Assembly: GCA_015272215.1 (NCBI GenBank)
Contig: JACYMD010000090.1
Coordinates: 1-46,367 of the forward strand
Direction: 5' to 3'
Origin: Rivularia sp. T60_A2020_040
GTDB taxonomy: Bacteria; Cyanobacteriota; Cyanobacteriia; Cyanobacteriales; Nostocaceae
DNA length: 46,367 bases
Below the pieces are notes generated by a model. That model saw only the letters and a program-made list of their open reading frames with translations. It was not told the DNA's origin and ran no database searches. Of this stretch, positions 26,452 to 36,496 are shown piece by piece. Within the stretch, counting starts at the first letter, position 1; each line of letters opens with the position of its first letter. The position numbers and the translations under genes are program-made.

Positions 26452-27534
26452 ATGACAACCACATTACAAAGACGCGAGAGCGCTTCTGCGTGGGAACAGT
26501 TCTGCGGATGGATCACCAGCACCAACAACCGTTTATATATCGGTTGGTTCGGTGTATTGATGATTCCTACCCTCTTAGCTGCAATCACCTGTTTCATCAT
26601 CGCTTTTGTTGCAGCACCTCCTGTAGACATCGATGGTATCCGTGAGCCTGTAGCAGGTTCATTGATTTACGGAAACAACATCATCTCTGGTGCAGTAGTA
26701 CCTTCTTCCAACGCAATTGGTTTACACTTCTACCCCATCTGGGAAGCAGCTTCCTTAGATGAGTGGTTGTACAACGGTGGTCCTTACCAGTTAGTAGTAT
26801 TCCACTTCTTAATCGGAGTATTTTGCTACTTAGGTCGTGAGTGGGAATTATCCTACCGCTTGGGTATGCGTCCTTGGATTTGCGTTGCATTCTCCGCTCC
26901 AGTAGCAGCAGCAACCGCAGTATTCTTGGTTTACCCAATTGGACAAGGTTCTTTCTCTGACGGAATGCCTTTGGGAATCTCTGGAACCTTCAACTTCATG
27001 TTCGTGTTCCAAGCAGAACACAACATCTTGATGCACCCCTTCCACCAGTTAGGTGTTGCAGGTGTATTTGGCGGAAGCTTGTTCAGTGCAATGCACGGTT
27101 CTTTGGTAACTTCAAGCTTAGTACGTGAAACCACCGAAACCGAATCTCAGAACTACGGTTACAAATTCGGTCAAGAAGAAGAAACCTACAACATCGTAGC
27201 CGCACACGGTTACTTTGGTCGTTTGATTTTCCAATATGCTTCCTTCAACAACAGCCGTAGCTTGCACTTCTTCTTAGCAGCTTGGCCTGTAGTAGGAATT
27301 TGGTTTACCGCTTTGGGAGTCAGCACCATGGCTTTCAACTTGAACGGTTTCAACTTCAACCAGTCTGTAATCGATTCTAGTGGTAGAGTAGTAAACACCT
27401 GGGCTGATGTATTGAACAGAGCAAACTTGGGTATGGAAGTAATGCACGAGCGCAACGCTCACAACTTCCCCTTAGATTTAGCTGCTGCTGATGCTGCACC
27501 AGTTGCAATTAGCGCTCCCTCAATCAACGGTTAA
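26452..27534 (+). CDS. psbA: Photosystem II reaction-centre protein D1 (Glu130 isoform)
   Basis: D1 carries P680, pheophytin, QB and most ligands of the Mn4CaO5 cluster. The 360-residue sequence has Tyr161 (YZ), Asp170, His190, His198 (P680 ligand), His215, Ser264 (QB), His332, Glu333, His337, Asp342 and Ala344, where the 16-residue tail (ending APSING) is cleaved. Residue 130 is Glu (GREWELS), which tunes pheophytin. In cyanobacteria this marks the high-light or stress D1 form, in contrast to Gln130. Five membrane spans are expected. Cyanobacteria usually have several psbA copies; only this one is in the window. It has a weak ribosome binding site, and two hairpins follow. Confidence 0.98.
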   Translation: MTTTLQRRESASAWEQFCGWITSTNNRLYIGWFGVLMIPTLLAAITCFIIAFVAAPPVDIDGIREPVAGSLIYGNNIISGAVVPSSNAIGLHFYPIWEAASLDEWLYNGGPYQLVVFHFLIGVFCYLGREWELSYRLGMRPWICVAFSAPVAAATAVFLVYPIGQGSFSDGMPLGISGTFNFMFVFQAEHNILMHPFHQLGVAGVFGGSLFSAMHGSLVTSSLVRETTETESQNYGYKFGQEEETYNIVAAHGYFGRLIFQYASFNNSRSLHFFLAAWPVVGIWFTALGVSTMAFNLNGFNFNQSVIDSSGRVVNTWADVLNRANLGMEVMHERNAHNFPLDLAAADAAPVAISAPSING

Positions 27535-27547
27535 TAACTAAATAAAT

Positions 27548-27573
27548 GTAGAGACGTAATATATTACGTCTTT
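27548..27573 (+). repeat. GTAGAGACG hairpin repeat after psbA
   Basis: AGACGTAATA pairs with TATTACGTCT 13 nt after the psbA stop. It is the third member of the family seen after rtcB, the carotenoid oxygenase and hom, and is in sense orientation. Confidence 0.75.
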
Positions 27574-27584
27574 ACCAAGTATAG

Positions 27585-27618
27585 AAAACGCTTTCCGAGT
27601 AATCGGGAGGCGTTTTTT
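27585..27618 (+). terminator. Rho-independent terminator of psbA
   Basis: AAAACGC (27585-27591) pairs with GCGTTTT (27610-27616). An inner CCGA/TCGG stem (27595-27598 with 27603-27606) extends the hairpin, and a six-T run closes it. Confidence 0.8.
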
Positions 27619-27628
27619 GCTGTGGAAT

Positions 27629-27662
27629 TTTTAAGATAATTTAAGATAATTTAAGATAATTT
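27629..27662. repeat. TTTAAGATAA tandem repeat
   Basis: Three direct copies of a 10-bp TTAAGATAAT unit lie between psbA and the GNAT gene. Confidence 0.8.
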
Positions 27663-27696
27663 TCATACAAGAATATTGCTGATTCAAAAAGTCTTT

Positions 27697-28164
27697 TTAA
27701 ACCAAACTTTTCTCTAAACAAATGACACAATATTCAGTACCTCGCCACATATTATTTGAATTTTTAAAAAAAGAAAACCCCATCTTTTGATAAAGTTTCA
27801 AAGCTACCAAGTTATCTAATTCAACCATAATAGTTAATCGCTGAAAATTAAGGTTTATTGCTTCAAATTCAACAGCTTGAATGAGACTATAACCGATTCC
27901 CTGTCTTCGATAATTCCTATCCACTAGAAGCGATTGTAAATAAGCAGTAGAATTTCCATCTGCTAATTCAATGTCATCATGTCGAGGAACAAATTGTACG
28001 GTACCTACAATAGTTGAATTAATTAAAGCGATGAAGATAACCCGCTTTCCTTCCTTGTGTTCCATAACCTCTCTTCGCAGTATATTATGAATATAAATAT
28101 CTGCATCTCGCCATAAAAAAAACTGTTCGATATCTTCAGGATTTATTTTTCTGATTAAAATCAT
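27697..28164 (-). CDS. GNAT-family N-acetyltransferase
   Basis: The 155-residue protein has the GNAT order: an N-terminal beta-alpha part (ILIRKINPEDIEQFFLW), the central strand YLQSLLVDRNYRRQGIGYSLI with the acetyl-CoA pyrophosphate loop RRQGIG (86-91), and the C-terminal LDNLVALKLYQKMGF segment. The acceptor substrate (protein N-terminus, small amine, antibiotic) cannot be deduced. It is a single gene, convergent with psbA. Confidence 0.85.
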   Translation of the reverse strand: MILIRKINPEDIEQFFLWRDADIYIHNILRREVMEHKEGKRVIFIALINSTIVGTVQFVPRHDDIELADGNSTAYLQSLLVDRNYRRQGIGYSLIQAVEFEAINLNFQRLTIMVELDNLVALKLYQKMGFSFFKNSNNMWRGTEYCVICLEKSLV

Positions 28165-28317
28165 CCATGCTCAAATAGAAAATAATTAATAATATAATCT
28201 AAATTAATAATCTATTACTTGATTGTTGTTAAAGACTTTTCTTGATTTATCTCGTTGTCCCCTTCTGCCAGTAAGATAAGCAAATAGTCTCAACTAAATC
28301 TCAACTAAATATATATT

Positions 28318-29172
28318 ATGGAAGGTTCTTGGCAACACGAATACATCGTAACTAATGGGGTAAACCTACACTACGTAACCCAAGGAAGCGGCTCTTTGAT
28401 GTTAATGCTTCACGGTTTCCCGGAGTTTTGGTACTCGTGGAGACATCAAATTCCAGAATTTGCTGCAAATTTTCAAGTAGTTGCACCAGATTTACGCGGT
28501 TATAACGATAGCGAAAAACCTGCATCGCAGGCTGCTTATGTAATGAATGAATTAGTTCGTGATGTAGAAGGTATTATTAGAGGATTGGGATATGAAAAGT
28601 GCGTGCTGGTGGCACACGATTGGGGAGGAGCAATTGCTTGGAATTTTGCTTACGATTATCCAGAGATGGTAGAACGATTAATTATTATGAATTGTCCCCA
28701 TCTTGCTAAATTCTCGGAAGGTTTACGAACTCCTCAGCAATTATTACGTAGTTGGTATATGTTCTTTTTCCAACTACCTTTAATTCCTGAATTATTTCTC
28801 CAAGCTCAAGACTATCAGTTTATTGAAAATGCTTTTAAAGGTATGGCAATTAATAAAAGTGCTTTCAGTAAACAAGATATTGATGCTTATAAAGACGCTG
28901 CTGCTAAACGTGGAGCTTTAACATCAATGATAAATTATTACCGGAATCTTTTTAATTCAGCAACGTTTAATCGAAATTGGAGCATTCTCGAAGTTCCAAC
29001 TTTGATGATTTGGGGAGAAGAGGATACTGCATTAGGAAAAGAATTAACTTATGGTACCGAAGCCTATGTTAAAGACTTCCAAATTAAATATATTCCTAAT
29101 TGTAGCCACTGGATACAGCAAGAACAGCCACAGTTAGTAAATCAGTATATACGAGACTTTTTGAGTGCTTAA
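28318..29172 (+). CDS. Alpha/beta hydrolase, epoxide hydrolase-like
   Basis: The 284-residue protein has HGFP (32-35, oxyanion loop). The nucleophile elbow is VAHDWGG, with Asp101 in place of Ser. The acid is Asp236 (WGEED) and the base His264 (NCSHWIQQEQP). An Asp nucleophile marks the epoxide hydrolase/haloalkane dehalogenase branch. Cap-domain residues LRSWYMFFFQLP match the epoxide hydrolase style, and the tyrosines NYYRN (about 205-209) could activate an epoxide. The natural substrate is unknown. It is monocistronic with no signal peptide. Confidence 0.87.
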   Translation: MEGSWQHEYIVTNGVNLHYVTQGSGSLMLMLHGFPEFWYSWRHQIPEFAANFQVVAPDLRGYNDSEKPASQAAYVMNELVRDVEGIIRGLGYEKCVLVAHDWGGAIAWNFAYDYPEMVERLIIMNCPHLAKFSEGLRTPQQLLRSWYMFFFQLPLIPELFLQAQDYQFIENAFKGMAINKSAFSKQDIDAYKDAAAKRGALTSMINYYRNLFNSATFNRNWSILEVPTLMIWGEEDTALGKELTYGTEAYVKDFQIKYIPNCSHWIQQEQPQLVNQYIRDFLSA

Positions 29173-29588
29173 TTTCATCTAATTTATCGTTACTCAGTCT
29201 TTTTATTTGCAGCTTTGGGAGAATATAGTTCCAAACAAGATATATAATTGTTCGTGTATTTTCCCTGTATATTTTTATCTGTTTAAATTTCATTTTTATT
29301 CTACGTAAAATCATCATTTAAATCAAAAAAATATACTCAGTATTAGCTGCTCTTAATAAAAATTTACATTAACCAATCAAGAATTATCCCGACTCAAAAA
29401 TAGCTGAAAACCTTGATAATCTTAAGTTGAATAAATCAAATAAATAATCTACTCCCCGATTGTCTCAAATGAAAACGATTATCACTGTGAAGCTTTGTCG
29501 TTAATCCTTATACTCTAGTGATTTAGTGAGATAATATGAGTGTGAGGAAATGAACGGAAGATATTTGATTGCAAAAGGGGAAAATTTT
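29173..29588. other. AT-rich spacer
   Basis: No supported gene or clear terminator is seen in these 416 bases. The last 60 bases carry a possible promoter for the pentapeptide gene. Confidence 0.4.
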
Positions 29589-30050
29589 ATGATTAACAAA
29601 CTTGTGGCTACTTTAACTATAACTATAGTGGCTCCCCTGTTTTTCGCTAGCTCTGTTAAAGGAGAAAATCCGCAGGATGTACAAAAGCTGCTTAAAACTG
29701 GAGAATGCGTTGCTTGCGACTTGTCAGGAGCAAATCTGCGCGGTTCACATTTAATAGGTGCTGATTTGAGAGGTGCAAATCTTCAGGGAGCAAACCTCGA
29801 ACACGCAAATCTTGAAGGTGCTGACTTGACTCGTGCAAATCTAGAAGACGCTAAACTAAGTTCAGCTTTCTTAACAAATGTTAATTTTAAGAAAGCGAAT
29901 TTGAATGATGCTAACTTAACTAACGCTCAAATTTACGACTCCAATGTTTATCAAGCATCGATGGAAGATATTAATATCACCAATGCTGAGATATTCCATA
30001 CAGGAATTGGTGTTGGTGGAGAAGATTTAGATATTCCGGATTGGGACTAG
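29589..30050 (+). CDS. Exported pentapeptide-repeat protein
   Basis: ATG 29589 follows AAAAGGGG and starts a signal peptide, MINKLVATLTITIVAPLFFASSVKG, so the mature protein is probably periplasmic or in the thylakoid lumen. Residues about 45-130 are A(D/N)LXX pentapeptides (ANLRG, ADLRG, ANLQG, ANLEH, ANLEG and so on). These would form a right-handed quadrilateral beta-helix. A CVAC motif precedes the first repeat. The tail is acidic (GEDLDIPDWD). Such proteins are abundant in cyanobacteria and the function of most is unknown. A start at 29550 would mask the signal peptide. Confidence 0.82.
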   Translation: MINKLVATLTITIVAPLFFASSVKGENPQDVQKLLKTGECVACDLSGANLRGSHLIGADLRGANLQGANLEHANLEGADLTRANLEDAKLSSAFLTNVNFKKANLNDANLTNAQIYDSNVYQASMEDINITNAEIFHTGIGVGGEDLDIPDWD

Positions 30051-30189
30051 ATTTTCCCCATTGGGGATTAATTTCTCCGCATTGGCTCAGTAACAAGCTT
30101 CTGAAGCGTAATTAGCAAAAGTAACTAATTTTTCTTGTAAACTTAGCGATAAAACCACCAAATACAAAACAAAAGAATAATCCACAATT

Positions 30190-30230
30190 CTCCGACTTCT
30201 AGTGTAATTCTTTTAGAAGTCGGAGTTTTT
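30190..30230 (+). terminator. Rho-independent terminator
   Basis: CTCCGACTTCT (30190-30200) pairs perfectly with AGAAGTCGGAG (30215-30225), and TTTTT follows. It lies 140 bp after the pentapeptide gene. The arms share the AGAAGTCGG core with the hairpin at 11484-11547. Confidence 0.9.
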
Positions 30231-30563
30231 GATCTTAAGCAATTACTGCTTTAATTAATAGACCATAACAAATTGTATATTTTTTGATGCAAAATACGTT
30301 TATACTAAGATTTGATAAAAATTAAAAATTCAGCAGATTTTTGCATAATCTGTAGTTAAATGGCTATGATTATTAACAACTTGCACGTGCAGGATACAAT
30401 TTGGTCTTGGGAATTCTAGTTCCTCTAACTGAGAACTCCTTCATTACTAGAAAGAATCAATCCTGTTCGCTTCTAGCTGATAACTGCTTTGAATAACTTT
30501 CAACCTCAGAGTTGAACGAGCGAGTAGCAGCCCCTAGAAGAATCAAAAACAAGTCCTACCATC
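30231..30563 (+). promoter_or_regulatory. Long upstream region of the CAAD/CurT gene
   Basis: This stretch of 333 bases has no ORF. From about 30380 the base composition becomes more balanced than in ordinary spacers here, as in a transcribed leader. No Shine-Dalgarno sequence is seen before ATG 30564. I see no recognised riboswitch. Confidence 0.35.
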
Positions 30564-31004
30564 ATGGAAGCCACAATGCAAGAACCGGAAATCGTGGAAA
30601 CTCAAACTTCAGAGGCAAAAGTCCCAGAAATGAACAATCCTACTGGAACTATAACTAAAATACAGCCTTCCACGCAGTCTCAAGAGCAATGGCTAAAATA
30701 CGGAGAACAACTTTCTGGGTTTTTAGCCACATTGCCGGATTATGCGGGAACTTTCTTTAATAAATATAAGCAGCCATTGATTTACTTTGGCATAGCTTTA
30801 GGTGCATTAATCGCAGTTAGAGTAGTGCTAGCTGTCTTGGATGCATTGAACGATATTCCTTTAGTAGCCCCAACCTTTGAATTAATTGGTATTGGCTATT
30901 CTGCTTGGTTTATTTACCGCTACCTACTCAAAGCCTCCACTCGTAATGAGTTGACTAGCGAAATAACAACCCTCAAATCACAAGTAGTAGGCAAAAATGC
31001 TTAA
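30564..31004 (+). CDS. curT: CAAD-domain protein, CURVATURE THYLAKOID 1 homologue
   Basis: The 146-residue protein has an acidic/Thr-rich N-terminal third (1-45) and an amphipathic segment, WLKYGEQLSGFLATLPDYAGTFF. Two membrane helices follow, LIYFGIALGALIAVRVVLAVLDAL and LVAPTFELIGIGYSAWFIYRYLL, then a short coiled C-terminus (LTSEITTLKSQV). This is the CAAD/CURT1 layout. The family shapes thylakoid membranes and, as a fused domain, anchors some cyanobacterial aminoacyl-tRNA synthetases. Here it is free-standing, so a thylakoid role is the better guess. A long hairpin terminator follows. Confidence 0.85.
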   Translation: MEATMQEPEIVETQTSEAKVPEMNNPTGTITKIQPSTQSQEQWLKYGEQLSGFLATLPDYAGTFFNKYKQPLIYFGIALGALIAVRVVLAVLDALNDIPLVAPTFELIGIGYSAWFIYRYLLKASTRNELTSEITTLKSQVVGKNA

Positions 31005-31105
31005 AAATGCCTAATACTTGAGGGACATATTTACCTACGTTATGTAGGTAGATTTATTGCAAGAGTATCTTGCTCGTAAATTCCCAATAATTTGATTATG
31101 CAGAC

Positions 31106-31168
31106 AAACGGACAAGTATTATTAATATATTCATTGATAAATTATCAATAATACTTATCCGTTTTTAA
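31106..31168. terminator. Bidirectional terminator between the CAAD and SLH genes
   Basis: AAACGGACAAGTATTATT (31106-31123) pairs with AATAATACTTATCCGTTT (31147-31164) with a single mismatch. T-runs lie on the plus side and A-rich sequence on the other. It sits between two convergent genes. Confidence 0.85.
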
Positions 31169-31179
31169 TTTAAGTATTA

Positions 31180-32325
31180 CTACTGTTGACCCACCACATA
31201 TTTTGATTTTATGGATGGCAGTTTACCTGTTTTCACTAAGGCTTGGTGAATCATTGTTGCCACCTCTGCACGGCTAGCTTCTTGATTCGGGTTGAATAAA
31301 GCAGGTTCTGGATGATTAACAACAAGATTATTCGCTGTAGCAATTGCAACTTTTTCCCTTGCCCACTGAGGAATTTGATCGGCATCTTTGTAGACGCTTA
31401 AAACTTGCTCTGGGGAAGCGGAAGTCTTTAAATTCAGTCCAGTCACAAGAGATACAATAACTTGTACTCTAGGAATCTTCTGTTCGGGGTTAAAAGAATT
31501 ATCGGGATAACCAGTCATGAATTTTGTGCCGACAGCTTGTTTAATCGCTGATTCTGCCCAAAATTTTTCTGGTATATCTTTAAATACTTTTTGGTTGTTA
31601 CTAACGTCAGTTTGAAATGCTTTTCCAATTATGGAAGCAAATTCAGCACGGTTGACGGGTTGTTGTGGTCTATAGGTAAAATCTGGATAACCTTCGATAA
31701 TTTTCCGTGATGAAAGTTCGTTTATAAAACGATTTGCCCAAAAATCAGCAGATACATCTCTAAAAGCGATGGGTGGGGGAATTGTCGGTAATTTTGTCGC
31801 TTTGGCTTCAACGGTAGGTGTTTGAGTTGGTGTTGGTGTTGGTGTATTAACCGCTACTGGTGTATTGGTAGCTTGAGGTTGTACATCAACACTAGATTTA
31901 TTGCTATTGTCCGAAGATTGGATATCAGGTACTACTTGCTCTAAATCGGGAGGTAATTTTGTTGCAGGTGGTGCTACTAATAATGGTGGTATTACGGTGT
32001 CAACTGCTTCGCTTTCTAATAAAACTGGATTTGTTTGGGTTGGTGTAGTCTCAGTAACAGGTTGACGAGACTTAGGAATGTTGTTGGGTTCTGGGGAAGG
32101 TACTAACAACTTAGTTAAATTATCATTAGTACTAGATTGTACATTGTTACTAGCAGGAGCTTGTGAAAACAAGTTGCTAAAGTTCCAATTAGAATCTTTT
32201 CGGGAAAGCGACCAAAAAAGAATTGTACCGATAGTTAAGAAGGCAACTAGTATACCTATAAAATCGTCAAATCCCAAGTCATTGTCTGAAGATGACTGAG
32301 GATCTATTGGTGACTTGTTAGTCAT
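31180..32325 (-). CDS. Membrane-anchored protein with three SLH domains
   Basis: From MTNKSPIDPQ (ATG 32325) the product has 381 residues. One hydrophobic segment (DFIGILVAFLTIGTILFWSL) anchors the N-terminus. A Pro/Thr/Ser-rich linker (about 45-180) with TPTPTPTQTPT follows. Then come three S-layer homology repeats: FRDVSADFWANRFI..., FKDIPEKFWAESAI... and YKDADQIPQWAREK.... SLH domains bind peptidoglycan-linked glycans, so it may link inner membrane and cell wall. There is no OprB-type porin domain. AGGG lies about 12 nt before this ATG. A start 14 codons earlier (32367) is possible. Confidence 0.87.
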   Translation of the reverse strand: MTNKSPIDPQSSSDNDLGFDDFIGILVAFLTIGTILFWSLSRKDSNWNFSNLFSQAPASNNVQSSTNDNLTKLLVPSPEPNNIPKSRQPVTETTPTQTNPVLLESEAVDTVIPPLLVAPPATKLPPDLEQVVPDIQSSDNSNKSSVDVQPQATNTPVAVNTPTPTPTQTPTVEAKATKLPTIPPPIAFRDVSADFWANRFINELSSRKIIEGYPDFTYRPQQPVNRAEFASIIGKAFQTDVSNNQKVFKDIPEKFWAESAIKQAVGTKFMTGYPDNSFNPEQKIPRVQVIVSLVTGLNLKTSASPEQVLSVYKDADQIPQWAREKVAIATANNLVVNHPEPALFNPNQEASRAEVATMIHQALVKTGKLPSIKSKYVVGQQ

Positions 32326-32424
32326 CGTGATAATTACCCTGTTGGTATTAGAATTTGCATCTAACAAGATTAAGCCATAGACTACCCCTATTAACTAGTT
32401 TTTTTCAAGACAAATATTTATTTT

Positions 32425-32460
32425 TTAAGAATAGGGAAGAGGGAAGAGGGAATAGGTAAT
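32425..32460. repeat. GGGAAGA tandem repeat
   Basis: This GGGAAGAGGGAAGAGGGAATAGG array is the reverse complement of the 10470-10565 family and lies beside dispersed-repeat copy 2. Confidence 0.8.
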
Positions 32461-32464
32461 TGGT

Positions 32465-32497
32465 AATAATAACTAATCATCCGGATTTGATATAACT
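32465..32497 (-). repeat. Dispersed 33-bp repeat, copy 2
   Basis: The reverse complement of this segment matches 10437-10469 at 31 of 33 positions. Both copies adjoin a CCCTCTTCC-type array. Confidence 0.75.
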
Positions 32498-32518
32498 CCT
32501 CACTCCTCACTCCCGTAC

Positions 32519-32545
32519 AGACGTAGCAATACGCCCCGTCTCTAC
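32519..32545 (-). repeat. GTAGAGACG hairpin repeat after hom
   Basis: On the minus strand GTAGAGACG begins 29 nt after the hom stop and closes with CGTCT after a longer loop. It is the most degenerate of the four copies and again in sense orientation. Confidence 0.6.
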
Positions 32546-32574
32546 AAAACTAACTCCGGTGGTACTAACTCTTT

Positions 32575-33891
32575 TCAAAGCACTCGTAATAAACTAGGAA
32601 TACTATCAACTGCTTCCAGGTTGCGAATTTCATCTAGGGCTTTGTGAAAATTACCTTCAGTGACATCATGGGTAACTACTACAATTTCCGCGAGTTTTTC
32701 TTGAAAACCAGTTTGAACAACTGATTCTAGGCTGACTCCACATTTCCCGAAACAAGTACCTAGTTTACCGATTACTCCTGGCTGATCTTTTGTCAGGAAA
32801 CGCGCATAAAATCGAGTAATAAGTTCTTCACTAGGAGCTAACTGACAATATTGTTGATGAAAACTAGCTAATAATGGGTCTAAATTAGGAATTTTATATT
32901 TTGAATTTTCAATTTTTGATTCAGGTAAACTTATAAGTTGAGAAACAAGATTTAAAATATCTGATGATACGGCGGAGGCTGTGGCACCTGCACCTGCACC
33001 TGGACCAAAAAACATTACTTGTCCGATGGGTTCTCCTTCTACAAGAATTGCATTATTAACGCCATTAATACTTGCTAAAGGATGTCCCAAGGGTACTAAA
33101 GTCGGATGAACTCTCACAGATACGGATAATTTATCAATTTTTTTGGCGATCGCCAATAGTTTGATCACAAATCCCAGTTTTTGGGCATAACTAATATCTG
33201 TTTTACTTACCTGCCGAATACCTTCACAATAAACATCTTCTCTTTTAATGCCCCCATCAAAAGCTATAGAAGCTAATATGGCTATTTTATCGGCAGCATC
33301 TAAACCTTCGACATCAGCGGTAGGATCTGCTTCTGCATAACCCAAGTTCTGTGCATCAGCTAGTACGGAGTCGAAACTACTACCTTCGCTCTGCATCCGC
33401 GTCAATATGTAGTTGGTCGTACCATTAATAATACCAGTAACCGCTTGAATACGGTTGACGCTCAAAGATTGCTTTAATGGTTGAATTACCGGAATCCCAC
33501 CACCGACAGATGCTTCGAGCATTACATATACCCCCGCTTGATTGGCGGCTGTATATAATTCTTCACCAAAGCGGGAAATAACTGCTTTATTGGCAGTGAC
33601 AACGTGTTTACCGTTGCGGATAGCTTTGAGCATCAGTTCTCTGGCTGGCTCTAATCCACCCATCACTTCTACAACAATGTCTATCTCTGGGTCGTTGACA
33701 ATCGCTTCTAAATCTGTAGTGATAACTCCTGGTGGCAATTTGACTTCACGAGGTTTATCTAGCGATCGCACTCCGACGCGATATATTTCAATTTCTTCTA
33801 ATAAAGGATGACGACCATCGCTATCTAATAATAATTGCACTGTACCGCATCCGACAGTGCCTAATCCCAGGATTCCCAGTTTAAAACCCAC
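32575..33891 (-). CDS. hom: Homoserine dehydrogenase
   Basis: The enzyme reduces aspartate semialdehyde to homoserine, the branch point to threonine and methionine. It has the NAD(P) Rossmann motif LGILGLGTVGCGTVQLLL, the catalytic-region motifs GIINGTTNYILTRM and YAEADPTADVEGLDAADKIAILA, and a C-terminal ACT domain (RFYARFLTKDQPGVIGKLGTCFG...), implying feedback control by amino acids. I prefer GTG 33891 (VGFKLGILGLG, 438 residues) because homologues begin there. An ATG at 33933 lies in the loop of a perfect inverted repeat. petH is upstream on the same strand. Confidence 0.94.
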   Translation of the reverse strand: MGFKLGILGLGTVGCGTVQLLLDSDGRHPLLEEIEIYRVGVRSLDKPREVKLPPGVITTDLEAIVNDPEIDIVVEVMGGLEPARELMLKAIRNGKHVVTANKAVISRFGEELYTAANQAGVYVMLEASVGGGIPVIQPLKQSLSVNRIQAVTGIINGTTNYILTRMQSEGSSFDSVLADAQNLGYAEADPTADVEGLDAADKIAILASIAFDGGIKREDVYCEGIRQVSKTDISYAQKLGFVIKLLAIAKKIDKLSVSVRVHPTLVPLGHPLASINGVNNAILVEGEPIGQVMFFGPGAGAGATASAVSSDILNLVSQLISLPESKIENSKYKIPNLDPLLASFHQQYCQLAPSEELITRFYARFLTKDQPGVIGKLGTCFGKCGVSLESVVQTGFQEKLAEIVVVTHDVTEGNFHKALDEIRNLEAVDSIPSLLRVL

Positions 33892-33921
33892 CTTATTTGC
33901 ACCCAACTCCAGTAAATAATA

Positions 33922-33945
33922 TAGGTAGGGCATATACCCTACCTA
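33922..33945. promoter_or_regulatory. Perfect 24-bp inverted repeat upstream of hom
   Basis: TAGGTAGGG (33922-33930) and CCCTACCTA (33937-33945) are exact inverted repeats around CATATA. The element lies between petH and hom. There is no T-run after it, so it is more like an operator or RNA processing site than a terminator. It could also act as a hom leader hairpin. Confidence 0.5.
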
Positions 33946-34008
33946 GAGTTTGCTTTGTCAAAAGTCAGCACTCAGCGGTACACCGCCGTTGCACGGTCAA
34001 TCTGACAT

Positions 34009-35313
<1,305 letters not shown>

Positions 35314-35545
35314 TTACTTAACCCTTTCAAAAAAAAATTTCCCAAAATCACCATGCGTTAGTAAAGCCGAATTTCGGTATACCAAAAAACCATGGAGAAA
35401 GTGGAATAAACATATCCACCAGCCTTACTGCTCAAACTCACCTTAGTTGGCGCGGGGTTAGTTAAAGACACACCTGTTCACCTTCTAAGGTAAATGATAA
35501 GTTCTTCGCAGAATGTTAATAATGAGTCAATTTAATGTTTTTTTT

Positions 35546-35557
35546 GTCAAATTTGAC
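35546..35557. promoter_or_regulatory. 12-bp palindrome upstream of petH
   Basis: GTCAAATTTGAC is a perfect palindrome about 255 bp before the petH start. It could be an operator. No specific regulator is assigned. Confidence 0.35.
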
Positions 35558-35973
35558 CTCCTTATACGGAAGATAGCTTGCATTTACCAGGGTTCGGCAA
35601 ACCATCACCGCCGAGGTCTATCAATAATATTGATAATAATTCACAAAAGGAAAATATTTTCCTTGTTCGCAAGACTTCTTCCACTTTTTTAAATCAGGCT
35701 ATTCACCGTTATGATTGCTTATGACAAAAATATTCTTCGCTAAATTGCTTAGAACACTTATAACTACAATTTTTATTCGCAAAGGGTATTACCGATCGCG
35801 ATACACCATCTGTAGCTATCCTTTGTCGGCAATTGAAGGTGATATAAGCAACTATAATCAGTTTTACGTGATGTGAAACATCTGTCAACCTTAATAAAGC
35901 GGTTTTGAAAACTCAACAAAAACCCACAAGCAAGAATTTTTTTTACCGTGCAATATATACAAAACTCAATTAT

Positions 35974-35987
35974 GTACTTTGGTATAC
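35974..35987. promoter_or_regulatory. Candidate NtcA binding site
   Basis: GTACTTTGGTATAC fits GTA-N8-TAC exactly, the binding consensus of the global nitrogen regulator NtcA. petH is an NtcA target in Anabaena. The usual 22-23-bp spacing to a TAN3T box is not met in either direction, so an activator role at this exact position is uncertain. Confidence 0.4.
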
Positions 35988-36496
35988 ATTGTTTGTAATT
36001 TGACAATGATTTTGATACCATTAATCTCATAGGGGTTGCAGGATTGACAATTCAAAAATTTACACAATTATTTTTTGATTAATTAATTAAATTAATTAAA
36101 AATTACAGAAGTCGCGGCGATAAAATGTGTAAATTATCACAATAGTTCTTCAAATAAAAAATGAAATAAAACAATTTTTTAATTAGTAATTGGATATTTG
36201 TAATTCTAGATAGCCCACAGAAAAGTATTTTTTTCCGGGGTAAAACTTGTATATGATACCTCAGTTCTGTTACAATCCCAAGTATTGCTAGGACTAAATA
36301 CTTACAGCAAAAATCTCGACTAACAAGGCGGGGATCAAGTAATAAGAGCTATTATTTACCCGTTTAGGCTCGTGAACTATTGCTGTGCAGCAACGACCCA
36401 GGGCGACCGATAGGGAACTCCTGACCTAGGATAAAACTGTCTGTGTAAAAAAAAATATTGATTCAGTCATCTTTAGAAACTAATTAGAGGGAATTT

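Noticed and set aside
35773-36030. 85-codon minus-strand frame in the petH-prk spacer
   Set aside because: No ribosome binding site, unusual composition, no family pattern; it looks like a chance open frame.
36400-36440. Yfr1-like small RNA suggested by GGAACTCCTGACC
   Set aside because: The conserved unpaired ACTCCTCACAC core and the following terminator hairpin are not present.
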